From: Bacillus sp. B-jedd
Lineage (GTDB): Bacteria; Bacillota; Bacilli; Bacillales; Cytobacillaceae
DNA: 64,000 nucleotides
Direction of reading: 5' to 3'
NCBI RefSeq assembly: GCF_000821085.1
Contig: NZ_CCXR01000001.1
Span: 310,001 to 374,000, forward strand
Part shown: piece by piece, positions 17,535 through 26,236 of the stretch
Layout: every line of letters begins with the position of its first letter
How positions within the stretch are numbered: the first letter of the stretch is position 1
Program-made: the position numbers and the translations under genes
Notes under the pieces: model-generated
Database searches by the model: none
The model's input: only the letters and a program-made list of their open reading frames with translations
What the model was told of the DNA's origin: nothing

Positions 17535-18623
17535 ATGGCGCATACTATACTTGCAATCAATCCAGGCTCGACATCGACGAAGCTGGCAATCTATCGGGAT
17601 ACGGCGCTTCTTTTTGCAAAAACAATCAGGCATGGTGACGAAGAACTGAGCGGGTTTCATAAAATAACGGATCAAATTCCCTTCCGGCTGCATGCTGTAA
17701 AAGAGTTTATGGAGGAGAGCGGGTTGCAGGCAGATGAACTTTCGGCGGTTGCCGGAAGGGGCGGATTGCTGAAGCCGCTCCAGAGCGGGACGTACGAGGT
17801 GTGCGTAGAGATGCTAAAGGACGCAAAGTCGTGCATTTATGGCGAGCATGCTTCAAACCTTGGTTCAATCCTAGCCTTTGAGATTGCCCACAATGCCGGG
17901 ATCCCGGCGTTCATCGTCGATCCGGTCGGGGTGGATGAATTCGTTCCGGAGGCGCGTCTGTCCGGTTTTGCCGGAATTGAACGGAAAAGCCAGCTGCATG
18001 CCTTGAATATTAAGGCTGTTTCGCGCAAAATCGCTTCGCGGCTCGGATGGCAGTTGGAAGAAGTAAATTTCGTTGCCGTTCATCTTGGCGCGGGCATTTC
18101 GGTCGCCGCCCATAGGAGGGGTAAGTTGATCGATGTCAACAATGCGGACAATGAAGGGCCGTTTTCGCCTGAACGGGCTGGAACGCTGCCGTTAAAGCAG
18201 CTGATCAGTCTTTGTTATACAGGCAAATATACAGAAAATGAATTGGTCGGACTTTTGACGAGAAGAGGAGGTGTAAGCTCATATCTTGGCACGAAAAGTA
18301 TCCTTGAAGCAGAGGAGCGGGCGCAAAATGGAGATGCTGAAGCAGAGCTTGTGCTGAAGGCGATGGTCCACCAGATTGCAAAAGAAATCGGGGCGATGGC
18401 CGCTGTGCTGGACGGTGAAGTGGACGGGATTATTTTGACAGGCGGACTGGCCCGCTCCGGCTATATTATTGAGCGGGTCAAGAAGAAGGTCGCTTTTCTT
18501 GGCAAAGTGTTTGTCGTACCCGGGGAAGAGGAACTGGAAGCTTTGGCGGCTGGAGTGCTGAGGGTGCTGAACGGAAAAGAATTTGCATTGAGCTATACGA
18601 AGAAAGCCGCTTCGCATGCTTGA
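17535..18623 (+). CDS. buk: Butyrate kinase
   Basis: 362-aa ASKHA-fold kinase making ATP and (branched-chain) butyrate from the acyl phosphate. The N-terminal phosphate loop is ILAINPGSTSTKLAIY, the central motif VAVHLGAGISVAAH lies near residue 180, and DGIILTGGLARSG near 300 is the adenosine site. AAGGAGGGG precedes the ATG. Normal length, intact and translationally close to ptb. It ends before a strong terminator. Confidence 0.95.
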   Translation: MAHTILAINPGSTSTKLAIYRDTALLFAKTIRHGDEELSGFHKITDQIPFRLHAVKEFMEESGLQADELSAVAGRGGLLKPLQSGTYEVCVEMLKDAKSCIYGEHASNLGSILAFEIAHNAGIPAFIVDPVGVDEFVPEARLSGFAGIERKSQLHALNIKAVSRKIASRLGWQLEEVNFVAVHLGAGISVAAHRRGKLIDVNNADNEGPFSPERAGTLPLKQLISLCYTGKYTENELVGLLTRRGGVSSYLGTKSILEAEERAQNGDAEAELVLKAMVHQIAKEIGAMAAVLDGEVDGIILTGGLARSGYIIERVKKKVAFLGKVFVVPGEEELEALAAGVLRVLNGKEFALSYTKKAASHA

Positions 18624-18650
18624 CCCCGTAAATTTTAATTCGCCAACAAT

Positions 18651-18679
18651 GAAGCAACGCCGGCTATGCGTTGCTTTTT
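18651..18679 (+). terminator. Terminator of the ptb-buk operon
   Basis: AGCAACGC/GCGTTGCT with a seven-base loop and five T. Confidence 0.88.
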
Positions 18680-18692
18680 GTACTCTCCTAAT

Positions 18693-19256
18693 TTATAGAG
18701 ACCGTGTGATTCCGGACAGGATAAAAGGAATCACGGGTTGGATAAATTCTTCAGGCGATACAGCCTTCCCGCTTTTTCTCCATTCGACCGATGCCCCGAA
18801 AATGCCCCAGCTAAGGATAACAGCCGTTCTTTTTATGGCGTCATCAAATTCTGAGTTATCCCTATTTGATAGCATTTTGCAAAAAATGATTTCAAGCTGT
18901 TCCCTGATAATCCTGGCAATTGTGTCTTCGTATCCTCGATGGCAACGGGTGGACAAGCTCCCTTGGAAAGCCGTGATGGCCACAAAAATCTTCTTAATCG
19001 ATTCTTCATTCAATTCATTTTCTTCAAAAGCCGCACAGTTCAAGTTAATCAACAATACTTCCGATAAAACCTTATCAAGTAAATCGTATATATCTTCGAA
19101 ATGGTAATAAAATGTCGCGCGATTAATCATCGCCTCGGTGGTGATATCTTTTACGGTGATATCTTTGAATTCCTTTTTGCCCGAAAGTTCGATAAAAGAG
19201 TCCATAATCAATTTACGGGTGCGCAGTATTCTTGGATCAGTCCTGGTTTCCGTCAT
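18693..19256 (-). CDS. TetR/AcrR family transcriptional regulator
   Basis: 187-aa regulator. The N-terminal HTH is typical (FKDITVKDITTEAMINRATFY, then HFEDIYDLLDKVL); the C-terminal ligand domain is divergent and does not reveal the effector. The ATG has AGGAGG about 10 nt upstream. It is divergent from the DsbA-like gene. A 16-bp palindrome TGTTGT-ATAA-ACAACA (19298-19313) in between is a likely operator for autoregulation and possibly the neighbour. Confidence 0.88.
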   Translation of the reverse strand: MTETRTDPRILRTRKLIMDSFIELSGKKEFKDITVKDITTEAMINRATFYYHFEDIYDLLDKVLSEVLLINLNCAAFEENELNEESIKKIFVAITAFQGSLSTRCHRGYEDTIARIIREQLEIIFCKMLSNRDNSEFDDAIKRTAVILSWGIFGASVEWRKSGKAVSPEEFIQPVIPFILSGITRSL

Positions 19257-19297
19257 GGCAGCGTGGTCCTCCTACATTTTAAACACTTTTCTAATTG

Positions 19298-19313
19298 TGT
19301 TGTATAAACAACA
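19298..19313. promoter_or_regulatory. Candidate TetR operator
   Basis: Perfect inverted repeat TGTTGT-ATAA-ACAACA about 42 bp before the TetR start, inside the divergent promoter region. Size and position fit a TetR-family autoregulatory operator. Confidence 0.5.
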
Positions 19314-19470
19314 TATTCAACAATCTATTGGTCCAAATGAGTTGCGATTCTACCTACAATATAATTGTAAAGCAAATCAGCCGGTTTATCCAAACAGTCT
19401 GAATCTTCCTTTGCTTAGAGGAGAACGTATGGAATGGGCATGGCTGGAGAGAAAAAGGAGGAAAACGAAA

Positions 19471-20400
19471 TTGGCAAACAATCATAATATGATGTGTGAT
19501 TTAACGACGGGTATTTGCGGAGAGGCAGGCAGGGATGAGATAGAGATGATTAATTTTAATCAATTGCGAAAAACAGTCGAATTGTATTATGTAACGGATC
19601 CAATCTGTTCGCATTGCTGGGCGCTTGAGCCGACACTCCGCAGGTTCCTGGAGCAATATGGCCACTATTTCAACGTTCATACCGTTATGGGAGGACTGCT
19701 TGAGAAGTGGCATGGCGGTCCGATTGATCCGGCTAACGGCATTATTGGCCCTGCTGACGTCGCCGGCCACTGGAGGGAAGTAGGTGAGCATTACCGCATG
19801 CCGATTGACGGATCCCTGATGATCGACAACCCGGTCCAATCTTCCTACCCACCATCCCGCATGTTTAAAGTGATTCAAAAACATCATGGCGATAAACTGG
19901 CCTCAGCCTATTTAAGGCGTTCAAGGGAAGAGTTGTTTGCCTTTAATCAAAATATCGCAGAGAAATCAGTCATGATCAAGACCGCTAATGACCTCGGGCT
20001 TGATGGAAAAGCGATTGTCTATGAAGCGGAGCAGACAGTCGGACAGGAACTGTTGGATGAAGATTTTCAACTTGCAGCCCGCCTAGGAGTCAGGGGATTC
20101 CCAACCATCATCATGGTGAATGAGGAAAATAAAGGAGTCAAAATCACCGGCAATCGTTCGCTTGACTATTATGTTGACGGCTTGAAACAGATGCTCCCTT
20201 CTGAACAGCTGCAGCCAATCGAGCAGCCTCGCCTTTCTGCCTTGCTTGAAAAGGAAAAGCTGCTGTTTTCAAAAGAAATCGAAGTCATGTATGACATTGA
20301 AAAAATACAAGTGCAAGCTTTTATAGAAAAAGAACTTTCACTAAGCAGTTATCAATCTGATGAACTGCTCGGTGAAGTGTATATTACTTTAGCAAAATAG
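19471..20400 (+). CDS. DsbA-family oxidoreductase, SpxH/FrnE-like
   Basis: 309-aa cytoplasmic protein (no signal peptide) with a DsbA-type thioredoxin fold. The active site is VTDPICSHCWALEP near residue 45 (CSHC), and the cis-Pro loop is GVRGFPTIIMV near 210, with an inserted helical domain between. It resembles the SpxH/YjbH group of ClpXP adaptors and FrnE-like disulfide isomerases; which role applies is not decided. The TTG start has AAGGAGG 9 nt upstream; a possible ATG 14 codons earlier with GAGGAG is the alternative. The TetR regulator is divergent. Confidence 0.82.
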   Translation: MANNHNMMCDLTTGICGEAGRDEIEMINFNQLRKTVELYYVTDPICSHCWALEPTLRRFLEQYGHYFNVHTVMGGLLEKWHGGPIDPANGIIGPADVAGHWREVGEHYRMPIDGSLMIDNPVQSSYPPSRMFKVIQKHHGDKLASAYLRRSREELFAFNQNIAEKSVMIKTANDLGLDGKAIVYEAEQTVGQELLDEDFQLAARLGVRGFPTIIMVNEENKGVKITGNRSLDYYVDGLKQMLPSEQLQPIEQPRLSALLEKEKLLFSKEIEVMYDIEKIQVQAFIEKELSLSSYQSDELLGEVYITLAK

Positions 20401-20451
20401 CGTTCTCACCCGAAAACTTGCGTGACCACCCGGCTTCAAAGCTCTCACACT

Positions 20452-21060
20452 TTATTGTTGTCTATCCAATGCCAGCTTCAGCCCAAACCCAATTAATACA
20501 ATTCCGGTCACTTTGTCCATCACACTTTGGACTTTAGGGGACATGAGCCAGTCACGGAGGAAATTGATGAAAAAGACATAAACAAAAAACCAACCAATCG
20601 AGAGAATGGTATAAATGACGCCCATCATAAGCAGCTGCTGGGTAGTTTCACCGCCGGGACGGACGAATTGAGGCAGGAATGTAAGAAAAAACATCGCTAC
20701 TTTCGGATTGAGGACGTTGGACAGAAGCCCTTGCTTGAATGCCGAGCCCTTTTTGGCTTCGTGGGCATTTTCATTATTCTTCCGGCGTGTGATAAAGGAT
20801 GAAATCCCGAGATAAATTAAGTACAGTGCTCCGACTGTCTTCACAATTTCAAACGCGACAGCCGACTGCATCAGAATGGCAGAAAGGCCGAACGCGGCGG
20901 CAACGGTGTGGACGAGCGAGCCGGTTGTGATGCCCAAAGCCATCTTATATCCATCCTTCTGTCCGCCGGAAATCGTTCTTTTCGTTATGAGCGCCGTATC
21001 AATTCCTGGACTCATGACAACAAACAGTGAAAGAAGAAAAAAAGTCAGAAAATCATTCAT
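20452..21060 (-). CDS. LysE/RhtB family amino acid exporter
   Basis: 202-aa membrane protein with about six helices. The N-terminal family motif is SPGIDTALITKRTISGG, followed by the conserved KTVGALYLIYLGI and NPKVAMFFLTFLPQFV. These proteins export amino acids or analogues; the substrate here is unknown. GGGAGGG precedes the ATG. Convergent with the DsbA-like gene, with no clear terminator hairpin in the 51 bp between them. Confidence 0.9.
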   Translation of the reverse strand: MNDFLTFFLLSLFVVMSPGIDTALITKRTISGGQKDGYKMALGITTGSLVHTVAAAFGLSAILMQSAVAFEIVKTVGALYLIYLGISSFITRRKNNENAHEAKKGSAFKQGLLSNVLNPKVAMFFLTFLPQFVRPGGETTQQLLMMGVIYTILSIGWFFVYVFFINFLRDWLMSPKVQSVMDKVTGIVLIGFGLKLALDRQQ

Positions 21061-21127
21061 GCAGCAGCCCTCCCAACGGTATTTAAAAGCTCGTTGTTCG
21101 AAAATTTACTCTATTTTAGCATGAAAG

Positions 21128-21161
21128 ACAGCGTAAAGCACAAAGCTTTACGCTGTTTTTT
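21128..21161. terminator. Strong hairpin upstream of the LysE-type gene
   Basis: A 12-bp perfect stem (21128-21139 with 21145-21156) with six T on the plus strand. On the minus strand it would follow the DUF4023 mini-gene but with only three T. The direction is therefore uncertain. Confidence 0.7.
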
Positions 21162-21193
21162 GCAAAATTATTAACAGGATTTGCAGGGTTCTC

Positions 21194-21313
21194 TTAGTGC
21201 TGCTTGTTCGGCAGCTGCTCGCTCGGATGGCCGTTTCCTTGGCGCTTTTTGTTCTTTTCGTCTTTCCTTTGCTTCTCATGAAGCTTCTCAACAAACTTAT
21301 GCGTGTTATCCAT
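21194..21313 (-). CDS. DUF4023 mini-protein
   Basis: 39-aa hydrophilic, Lys/Glu-rich peptide beginning MDNTHKFVEKLHEKQRKDE and ending LPNKQH, matching the Bacillus DUF4023 family of similar size. GGGAGG lies 7 nt before the ATG, which fixes the start well inside a longer open frame that runs into the repeat array. Function is unknown. Confidence 0.75.
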   Translation of the reverse strand: MDNTHKFVEKLHEKQRKDEKNKKRQGNGHPSEQLPNKQH

Positions 21314-21398
21314 TTCTGTCCCTCCCGGTTTTTTATGACCTCGATTTAGGTTTTGCATTTGAATGGAAAACATACACAATGTAATACAGGTAATAAGA

Positions 21399-21802
21399 AT
21401 TGGGACAGGACCCGGTGATTTTGCCGTTGATCTGTCCCAATGAGCAAAGGATTGAGACAGGTTCGGGTGATGTCGCCGCTGATCTGTCCCAATGAGCAAG
21501 GGATTGGGACAGGTCCGGGTGAATTAGCTAATCTGTCCCAATGAGCAAAGGATTGGGACAGGTTCGGGTGAAGTAGCCATTAATCTGTCCCAATGAGCAA
21601 GGGATTGGGACAAGTCCCGGTGATTTCGTCGTTGATCTGTCCCAATGAGCAAAGGATTGGGACAGGACCCGGTGATTTTGCCGTTGATCTGTCCCAATGA
21701 GCAAGGGATTGGGACAGGGTCCAGAAATTTCACCATCCAGCTGTCCCAATAAACAAAGAATTGGGACAGCACCCCGCCGTTTCCGGTTTCTGCTGTCCCA
21801 AA
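21399..21802. repeat. Tandem array of eight hairpin units, 52-bp period (family A)
   Basis: Eight units start at 21399, 21451, 21503, 21552, 21604, 21656, 21708 and 21760. Each is a dyad with left arm ATTGGGACAG and right arm CTGTCCCAAT enclosing about 23 bp, followed by a 9-bp spacer (GAGCAAAGG or GAGCAAGGG, alternating). The period is 52 bp except for unit 3, which is 3 bp shorter. Arms are better conserved than the centres. It is not coding: the period is not a multiple of three. Confidence 0.93.
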
Positions 21803-21808
21803 TAAAAT

Positions 21809-22435
21809 CTATACGAACTGGACGACATCCTCAATCGACAATCGGGTTGTCGGATGTCCTGGAGCCGCCGCTTTCCCGAGCGCGATCAACACAATCGGAG
21901 TGTAGCGCTCGTCAATTTCGAATCTTTCTGTAAACTGGGCTTTATTGAATCCGCCCATCGGCACCGTATCATAGCCACGCGCTTTTGCGATTAGCATCAG
22001 CTGCATGGATACGAGGCCGGCATCGTAGGAGGCGATGTTTTCCCTATTCTCACGGGGAGCATTCGGATAAGTGCGATTGGTGTTTTCAATCATGCGAGCC
22101 ATCGTCGCTTCATCCATATAGCCCGCTTCATAGGCGCTGCTGTAAACTTTTTCGGCGTTACGGTACATTTCAGTATCGCCAAGCACGGCAATGACAGCTG
22201 AAGCTGTCTCGACCTGCTCCTGGTTATAAGCAATTCCGCGAAGTTCCTTTTTTGTTTCTTCATCTTTAATAATGAGAAATTTCCAAGGCTGCAGGTTGCT
22301 CGAAGACGGAGCCAATGTTGCTTCCTGCAAAATATCGATAATTTCCCCATCAGAAATTTTGAAAGAAGGATCGTATTTACGGACAGAGCGGCGGTCACGG
22401 ATAACCGCGGAAAGTGTTTGTTCAGTACTAATCAT
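21809..22435 (-). CDS. Nitroreductase family protein
   Basis: 208-aa FMN-dependent NAD(P)H oxidoreductase. It has RDRRSVRKYDPSF at the N-terminus (FMN phosphate binding), APSSSNLQPWKFLII near residue 45 and the C-terminal VLIALGKAA segment. The ATG has GGGGG 8 nt upstream; the longer frame is not supported. These enzymes reduce nitro compounds or quinones; the physiological substrate is unknown. The hairpin array begins 7 bp beyond its stop codon and may act as its 3' end. Confidence 0.9.
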   Translation of the reverse strand: MISTEQTLSAVIRDRRSVRKYDPSFKISDGEIIDILQEATLAPSSSNLQPWKFLIIKDEETKKELRGIAYNQEQVETASAVIAVLGDTEMYRNAEKVYSSAYEAGYMDEATMARMIENTNRTYPNAPRENRENIASYDAGLVSMQLMLIAKARGYDTVPMGGFNKAQFTERFEIDERYTPIVLIALGKAAAPGHPTTRLSIEDVVQFV

Positions 22436-22888
22436 GATGGATACCCCCAAAAAGTAGTTACAAAAAGTAAGTTGCATTGAACAGAGTAACGTTTTTTAGG
22501 AGAATTTGTCAAATGTTTGGCTTTTGCCTAGCCAGGGTTAAAAAATCTTGGAAGTCACTTTTCTATCATTTATTCCTCCGCACTTACCACAAGGCTAGCT
22601 AAATGGCGAAAGGCAGAAGGGCGTTTCCAAGGGGTTAAATAGCAATTCAATCAAACGTTTGATCAAATTTCCATTTAATCACATAGAGGGTAATGCGGTG
22701 GAAGGAACTCGGGTATAGCATATATGAATTTATGTACGATCTAAATCCAGCAAGTCCTTGACTAAGAATTTCTTTTGCAAAATTGTTGGGAGCATTTTGA
22801 AAGTAAGTTATACAATTGGGAGGAATGGTGTCCGAAAAACAAAGGGCTCTTCCCCGGAGCCCTCCGCCATTTTTAAAATAATCCGTAC
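22436..22888. other. Intergenic region with an orphan palindrome
   Basis: No gene is supported. It contains the perfect 14-bp palindrome ATCAAACGTTTGAT (22650-22663) and the ureH terminator at its right end. Open frames here lack ribosome sites. Confidence 0.5.
22836..22863 (-). terminator. Terminator of the urease operon
   Basis: On the minus strand GGGCTC/GAGCCC followed by TTTGTTTTT, about 25 bp past the ureH stop. Confidence 0.85.
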
Positions 22889-23554
22889 CTACACCCACAT
22901 ACTGAACAGGCCTTCATTAAACCCAAGGTTGTACATATAGTAGATTCCGAATATGGCGCTGAGTGCGCCTGTTGTTAAAACGAGACCGCTGCTCAAGGTG
23001 AAACGATTGAGGCTTAAAATAAATGGGATTCCGATGACTGTGGTGAAAAAGAGCATGCCTGCGACCGTCCCGACGCCGAAAATCAGGATGAAAAGGGCGC
23101 CATGCCAGATGGAGTTTACGGTGCTCATCGTAAGAAGAACCATCGCCGCGCTTCCAGCCAAACCATGGATGGTTCCGATCAGCAATGATTTGAGATATGC
23201 CCCTTTTTTGCTCCAATTTCTTTCAGAGGAGCCCGGCTGATTGGCGCGGCTTTTTTTTCGGATGGATAGCATGCTGACTGCACCGAGATAAACGAGCATA
23301 ATGCCGACAAGGAACTCGAGGGACATTGACCATTTATCGGAAATATCTTCTTTTAAGAAGATTAAGAGAATGCCAATGAGAAAGAGAGTCGCTGTGTGGC
23401 CGATGCCCCAAAAAACGCCTGCGAGTGAGGCTTGCCACAGCTTCTTGCTCTGGCTTGCGATTGTTGAAACAGCGATGACATGATCAGGCTCGACTGCATG
23501 CTTAATGCCCAAAATAAACCCCAATGCCAATACCGAAAACAGTGTAATATCCAT
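22889..23554 (-). CDS. ureH: Nickel transporter UreH (NicO/HupE-like)
   Basis: 221-aa membrane protein supplying nickel for urease. The N-terminal helix has the nickel/cobalt transporter signature GIKHAVEPDHVIAVST, with a second conserved segment GIGHTATLFLIG and a later GTIHGLAGSAAMVLL; about six helices in total. GGAGG lies 7 nt before the ATG. It is the last gene of the urease operon, the same position as ureH in Bacillus sp. TB-90. Confidence 0.9.
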   Translation of the reverse strand: MDITLFSVLALGFILGIKHAVEPDHVIAVSTIASQSKKLWQASLAGVFWGIGHTATLFLIGILLIFLKEDISDKWSMSLEFLVGIMLVYLGAVSMLSIRKKSRANQPGSSERNWSKKGAYLKSLLIGTIHGLAGSAAMVLLTMSTVNSIWHGALFILIFGVGTVAGMLFFTTVIGIPFILSLNRFTLSSGLVLTTGALSAIFGIYYMYNLGFNEGLFSMWV

Positions 23555-23630
23555 ACCGCGACCTCCATTAGTGTTTTTGTGCAAAAACAAAGCCATAACC
23601 CGTCCATAGTCAGTCTGACGGGTTATGGGA

Positions 23631-24455
23631 TTAATACTTTCTTAGAAAGCTTGGCCTTTTATTGAACCAGTCCCTACTAATGATATGGTGGTATTCGGAG
23701 AATATTCCTTCGATTGCCTGGGTGGAATGAGCCATGATCCGGACAGTGAAGCCCGGTATAGGAAGCATTGAAATGCCAATCGCGGCGGCAGGGGACTTGT
23801 TCTGGATCTCGTTTTGCAGATGGTCCAAAAATTCGCGGTTTGCCTGCTCGCCAATGACAATCATGGAACCCAAATGAGTGTGGTTTTCCAAGAAGCCAAG
23901 GCCAGATATATTTTGGACAGAAGGGACCAGTTTAATATGGTCAAAAGCGGCCAGTTCATCTTCCATATAAATCTCATTGATTAATTGAAGCATGCTGTAG
24001 CTGAACAGTTTCCCGTCCGGCGACCAGCCAGGGGTAATAATATCTGTATAAAAGAGAGTGGCGCCTTTTTCCATCCGGAAAATATTTTTTTGCAAGTATT
24101 TGGCGTTCCTGTAAGCAATCAGCGGATCGGGAAGATATTCGAGATAACTTCCTTTTTTCATCACAATTTCTGTTTCCTGATAGGCATGCAGCCTTGGGGT
24201 TCGATAAACCTTTGTTGCCGATTGCGTCGTGAGTGTCAGTTTCGCGTTTTCCTCCAGCAAAAATTGCATCCTGTAGCGGTCGCCATCCAGATAGCCTCCG
24301 CCTGGATTCAGTATGTAGTAGCACGCCTGTCCGGAATTATCGTGGTAAATGGGCCTCATAACCTTCAGTGCTCCCTGGAAATACACATTCCTCGCCACCG
24401 TTTTTCCGTACCGGTCCTCCGCATCAAGACGTAAAATTCCGGTCCAATTTCCCAT
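23631..24455 (-). CDS. ureD: Urease accessory protein UreD
   Basis: 274-aa accessory protein that binds apo-urease and, with UreF and UreG, allows nickel insertion. Family features are LNPGGGYLDGDRYRM near residue 50, LTTQSATKVYRT near 75 and YLEYLPDPLIAYRNA near 100. It starts one base beyond the ureG stop, so translation is probably coupled. Confidence 0.94.
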   Translation of the reverse strand: MGNWTGILRLDAEDRYGKTVARNVYFQGALKVMRPIYHDNSGQACYYILNPGGGYLDGDRYRMQFLLEENAKLTLTTQSATKVYRTPRLHAYQETEIVMKKGSYLEYLPDPLIAYRNAKYLQKNIFRMEKGATLFYTDIITPGWSPDGKLFSYSMLQLINEIYMEDELAAFDHIKLVPSVQNISGLGFLENHTHLGSMIVIGEQANREFLDHLQNEIQNKSPAAAIGISMLPIPGFTVRIMAHSTQAIEGIFSEYHHIISRDWFNKRPSFLRKY

Positions 24456-24456
24456 C

Positions 24457-25077
24457 CTAGGCCAGGCCTTTTAAAAGGGCGTTTTCCCTGACCCAGTCAA
24501 CCACCCGCTCAAGGCCCTCGTTATCCTTCAGGTTCGTAAAGAAGAAAGGTTTATCGCCGCGGAAAACCTTCGTATCCGATTCCATCACTTCGAGCCTGGC
24601 GCCGACATGAGGGGCGAGGTCGGTTTTATTGATGATGAACAAGTCTGATTTAATCATTCCCTGTCCGCCTTTACGGGGAATTTTTTCCCCCTGCGCCACA
24701 TCGATGATATAGATTGAGAAATCGACGAGCTCTGGGCTGAAGGTAGCGGCAAGATTATCTCCTCCGCTTTCCACAAATATCAAATCCAGATCGGGGTGCC
24801 TTTCCAATAATTCGTCAATCGCTGAAAAATTCATTGAAGCATCTTCGCGGATGGCTGTATGGGGACATCCCCCGGTTTCGACACCGATAATCCGGTCATC
24901 CGGGAGTACGCCATTCTGCATTAAAAACTTGGCGTCTTCTTTTGTATAAATATCATTTGTCACCACAGCCATGCTGACTTCATTTTGCATATAGCGTGTC
25001 AGCTTTTCTACAAGCATTGTTTTGCCCGCGCCAACAGGGCCTCCGACTCCGATTTTTATTGGTTCCATTTTATCCAC
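24457..25077 (-). CDS. ureG: Urease accessory GTPase UreG
   Basis: 206-aa SIMIBI-class GTPase energising nickel delivery. The P-loop [11 protein letters not shown] is near residue 7; the nickel-binding CPH motif appears in [17 protein letters not shown], and the G4 motif is INKTDLA. All key residues are intact. It follows ureF by 14 bp. Confidence 0.96.
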   Translation of the reverse strand: MDKMEPIKIGVGGPVGAGKTMLVEKLTRYMQNEVSMAVVTNDIYTKEDAKFLMQNGVLPDDRIIGVETGGCPHTAIREDASMNFSAIDELLERHPDLDLIFVESGGDNLAATFSPELVDFSIYIIDVAQGEKIPRKGGQGMIKSDLFIINKTDLAPHVGARLEVMESDTKVFRGDKPFFFTNLKDNEGLERVVDWVRENALLKGLA

Positions 25078-25091
25078 TTCCTTTACATGAT

Positions 25092-25778
25092 TTAAGACAT
25101 AAAGATCCGGACATTTACCCTCTCATGTTTCATTTGGGCCAATTCTAGTCCGGGTGAGACGATTCCGAAATCGCCTTCGTCCAGCTCCTGTATTTTCGCG
25201 ACAGCTTCTTCAAGCATTCCATGCAGGGAATGGATGATTTTTTGGCCGGCCGTCTGCCCGAGCGGGATTGCCCGGACGGCATTTTGTACAAGGTTCATCA
25301 CAGCAGAGTACAGATAAAGCAAAGTGGCGGTTTCAGATGTTGCACCCAGATGATGGGCAACTGCCGTAAAAACAATGGCCGGATGCCCGAAAGACTGCTT
25401 TTTTTTGATCCTATCTTCGTAATCTGACAAAAAGGGGATGCTGTATAGAACATTAGCCAGCTTCAGCATACGCCCGCCGACCATCATTGTGCCTTCCCGT
25501 GTTTCCCTCGCAAGGTTTTGGACGGTCAACAGTCGGTCCAATTTCCAGATCACAGCATACTCCCCGTCCCGGATTGCGTCATAGGCGAGCCTTGAGGCAA
25601 GGCCATCTGAATACATTAGCTGATCATTTAGGTAGACGGTGAGCCAATTTTGAAAAGAGGCCGCATCATGCACTTTGTTTTCCTGGATATAGGTCTCAAG
25701 GCCATAGGAATGGCTGAAGGCCCCTGAAGGAAAACTCGAATCGCAAAATTGGAACAGGGGAAGAATGCTCTTATCCAT
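25092..25778 (-). CDS. ureF: Urease accessory protein UreF
   Basis: 228-aa all-helical accessory protein that bridges UreD and UreG. The start region has [21 protein letters not shown], the family hallmark, and the C-terminus ends [17 protein letters not shown]. The chosen ATG overlaps the ureE stop by 8 bp; a TTG four codons upstream is the alternative. Overlap indicates translational coupling. Confidence 0.92.
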   Translation of the reverse strand: MDKSILPLFQFCDSSFPSGAFSHSYGLETYIQENKVHDAASFQNWLTVYLNDQLMYSDGLASRLAYDAIRDGEYAVIWKLDRLLTVQNLARETREGTMMVGGRMLKLANVLYSIPFLSDYEDRIKKKQSFGHPAIVFTAVAHHLGATSETATLLYLYSAVMNLVQNAVRAIPLGQTAGQKIIHSLHGMLEEAVAKIQELDEGDFGIVSPGLELAQMKHERVNVRIFMS

Positions 25779-26226
25779 GACTGTGCCCAATATGGCGAAA
25801 GGCCTGTTTTACTTTCCGGTCCTCCCTTGTATAAGGAATCTGGAGTTCTTTCAGCAAATCTTCCACCAAGTAATCATACTGGACAAGCATCTCGCCTGCT
25901 TCAAACTGAGCCGGCAAATGACGGTTCCCAAGCTGATGGGCAATCGTCCCCATTTCCTTCAGGCTGCCGGGCCGGATGGCGAGGATATCATCTGACAGGA
26001 CGTCTACCATAATCAAATTCTTCTCATCCATAAAGAGAACGTCACCCGCAGTCAATTCACGTGAGCTTTTCAGGCGGATGCCTATTTCATTGCCGTGGTC
26101 TGTTTTCACTCTCTGGATCCGTTTTAACAGATGTGCGCTTTCCAAGTAGACCCTTTCAATATGGCGCCTTTCCAGTTCTTCTCTTTCAAAATCATCAATA
26201 TTCGCGATTATGTTTTCAATAATCAT
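25771..26226 (-). CDS. ureE: Urease accessory protein UreE
   Basis: 151-aa nickel metallochaperone. It has the N-terminal UreE fold ([21 protein letters not shown]) and the conserved metal-site loop [10 protein letters not shown] near residue 95. The C-terminal tail is short (HIGHSHG), without the long His-rich tail of some homologues. GAGGTGA precedes the ATG; the GTG three codons earlier lies in this site. It follows ureC by 10 bp. Confidence 0.93.
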   Translation of the reverse strand: MIIENIIANIDDFEREELERRHIERVYLESAHLLKRIQRVKTDHGNEIGIRLKSSRELTAGDVLFMDEKNLIMVDVLSDDILAIRPGSLKEMGTIAHQLGNRHLPAQFEAGEMLVQYDYLVEDLLKELQIPYTREDRKVKQAFRHIGHSHG

Positions 26227-26236
26227 TCTTCTCACC

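Noticed and set aside
21528..21749. Minus-strand open frames inside the array with repeated peptide motifs
   Set aside because: The 52-bp period shifts frame each unit and no ribosome site is present; the frames are by-products of the repeat.
21399..21802. CRISPR-like appearance of the tandem array, and likewise at 33544-33848 and 37307-37872
   Set aside because: Units are dyads with partly conserved centres and only 8-9 bp spacers, there is no unique spacer of 30-40 bp, and no cas gene lies nearby.
22647..22940. Short open frames on both strands before ureH
   Set aside because: No ribosome sites, no recognisable protein features and overlap with the urease terminator.
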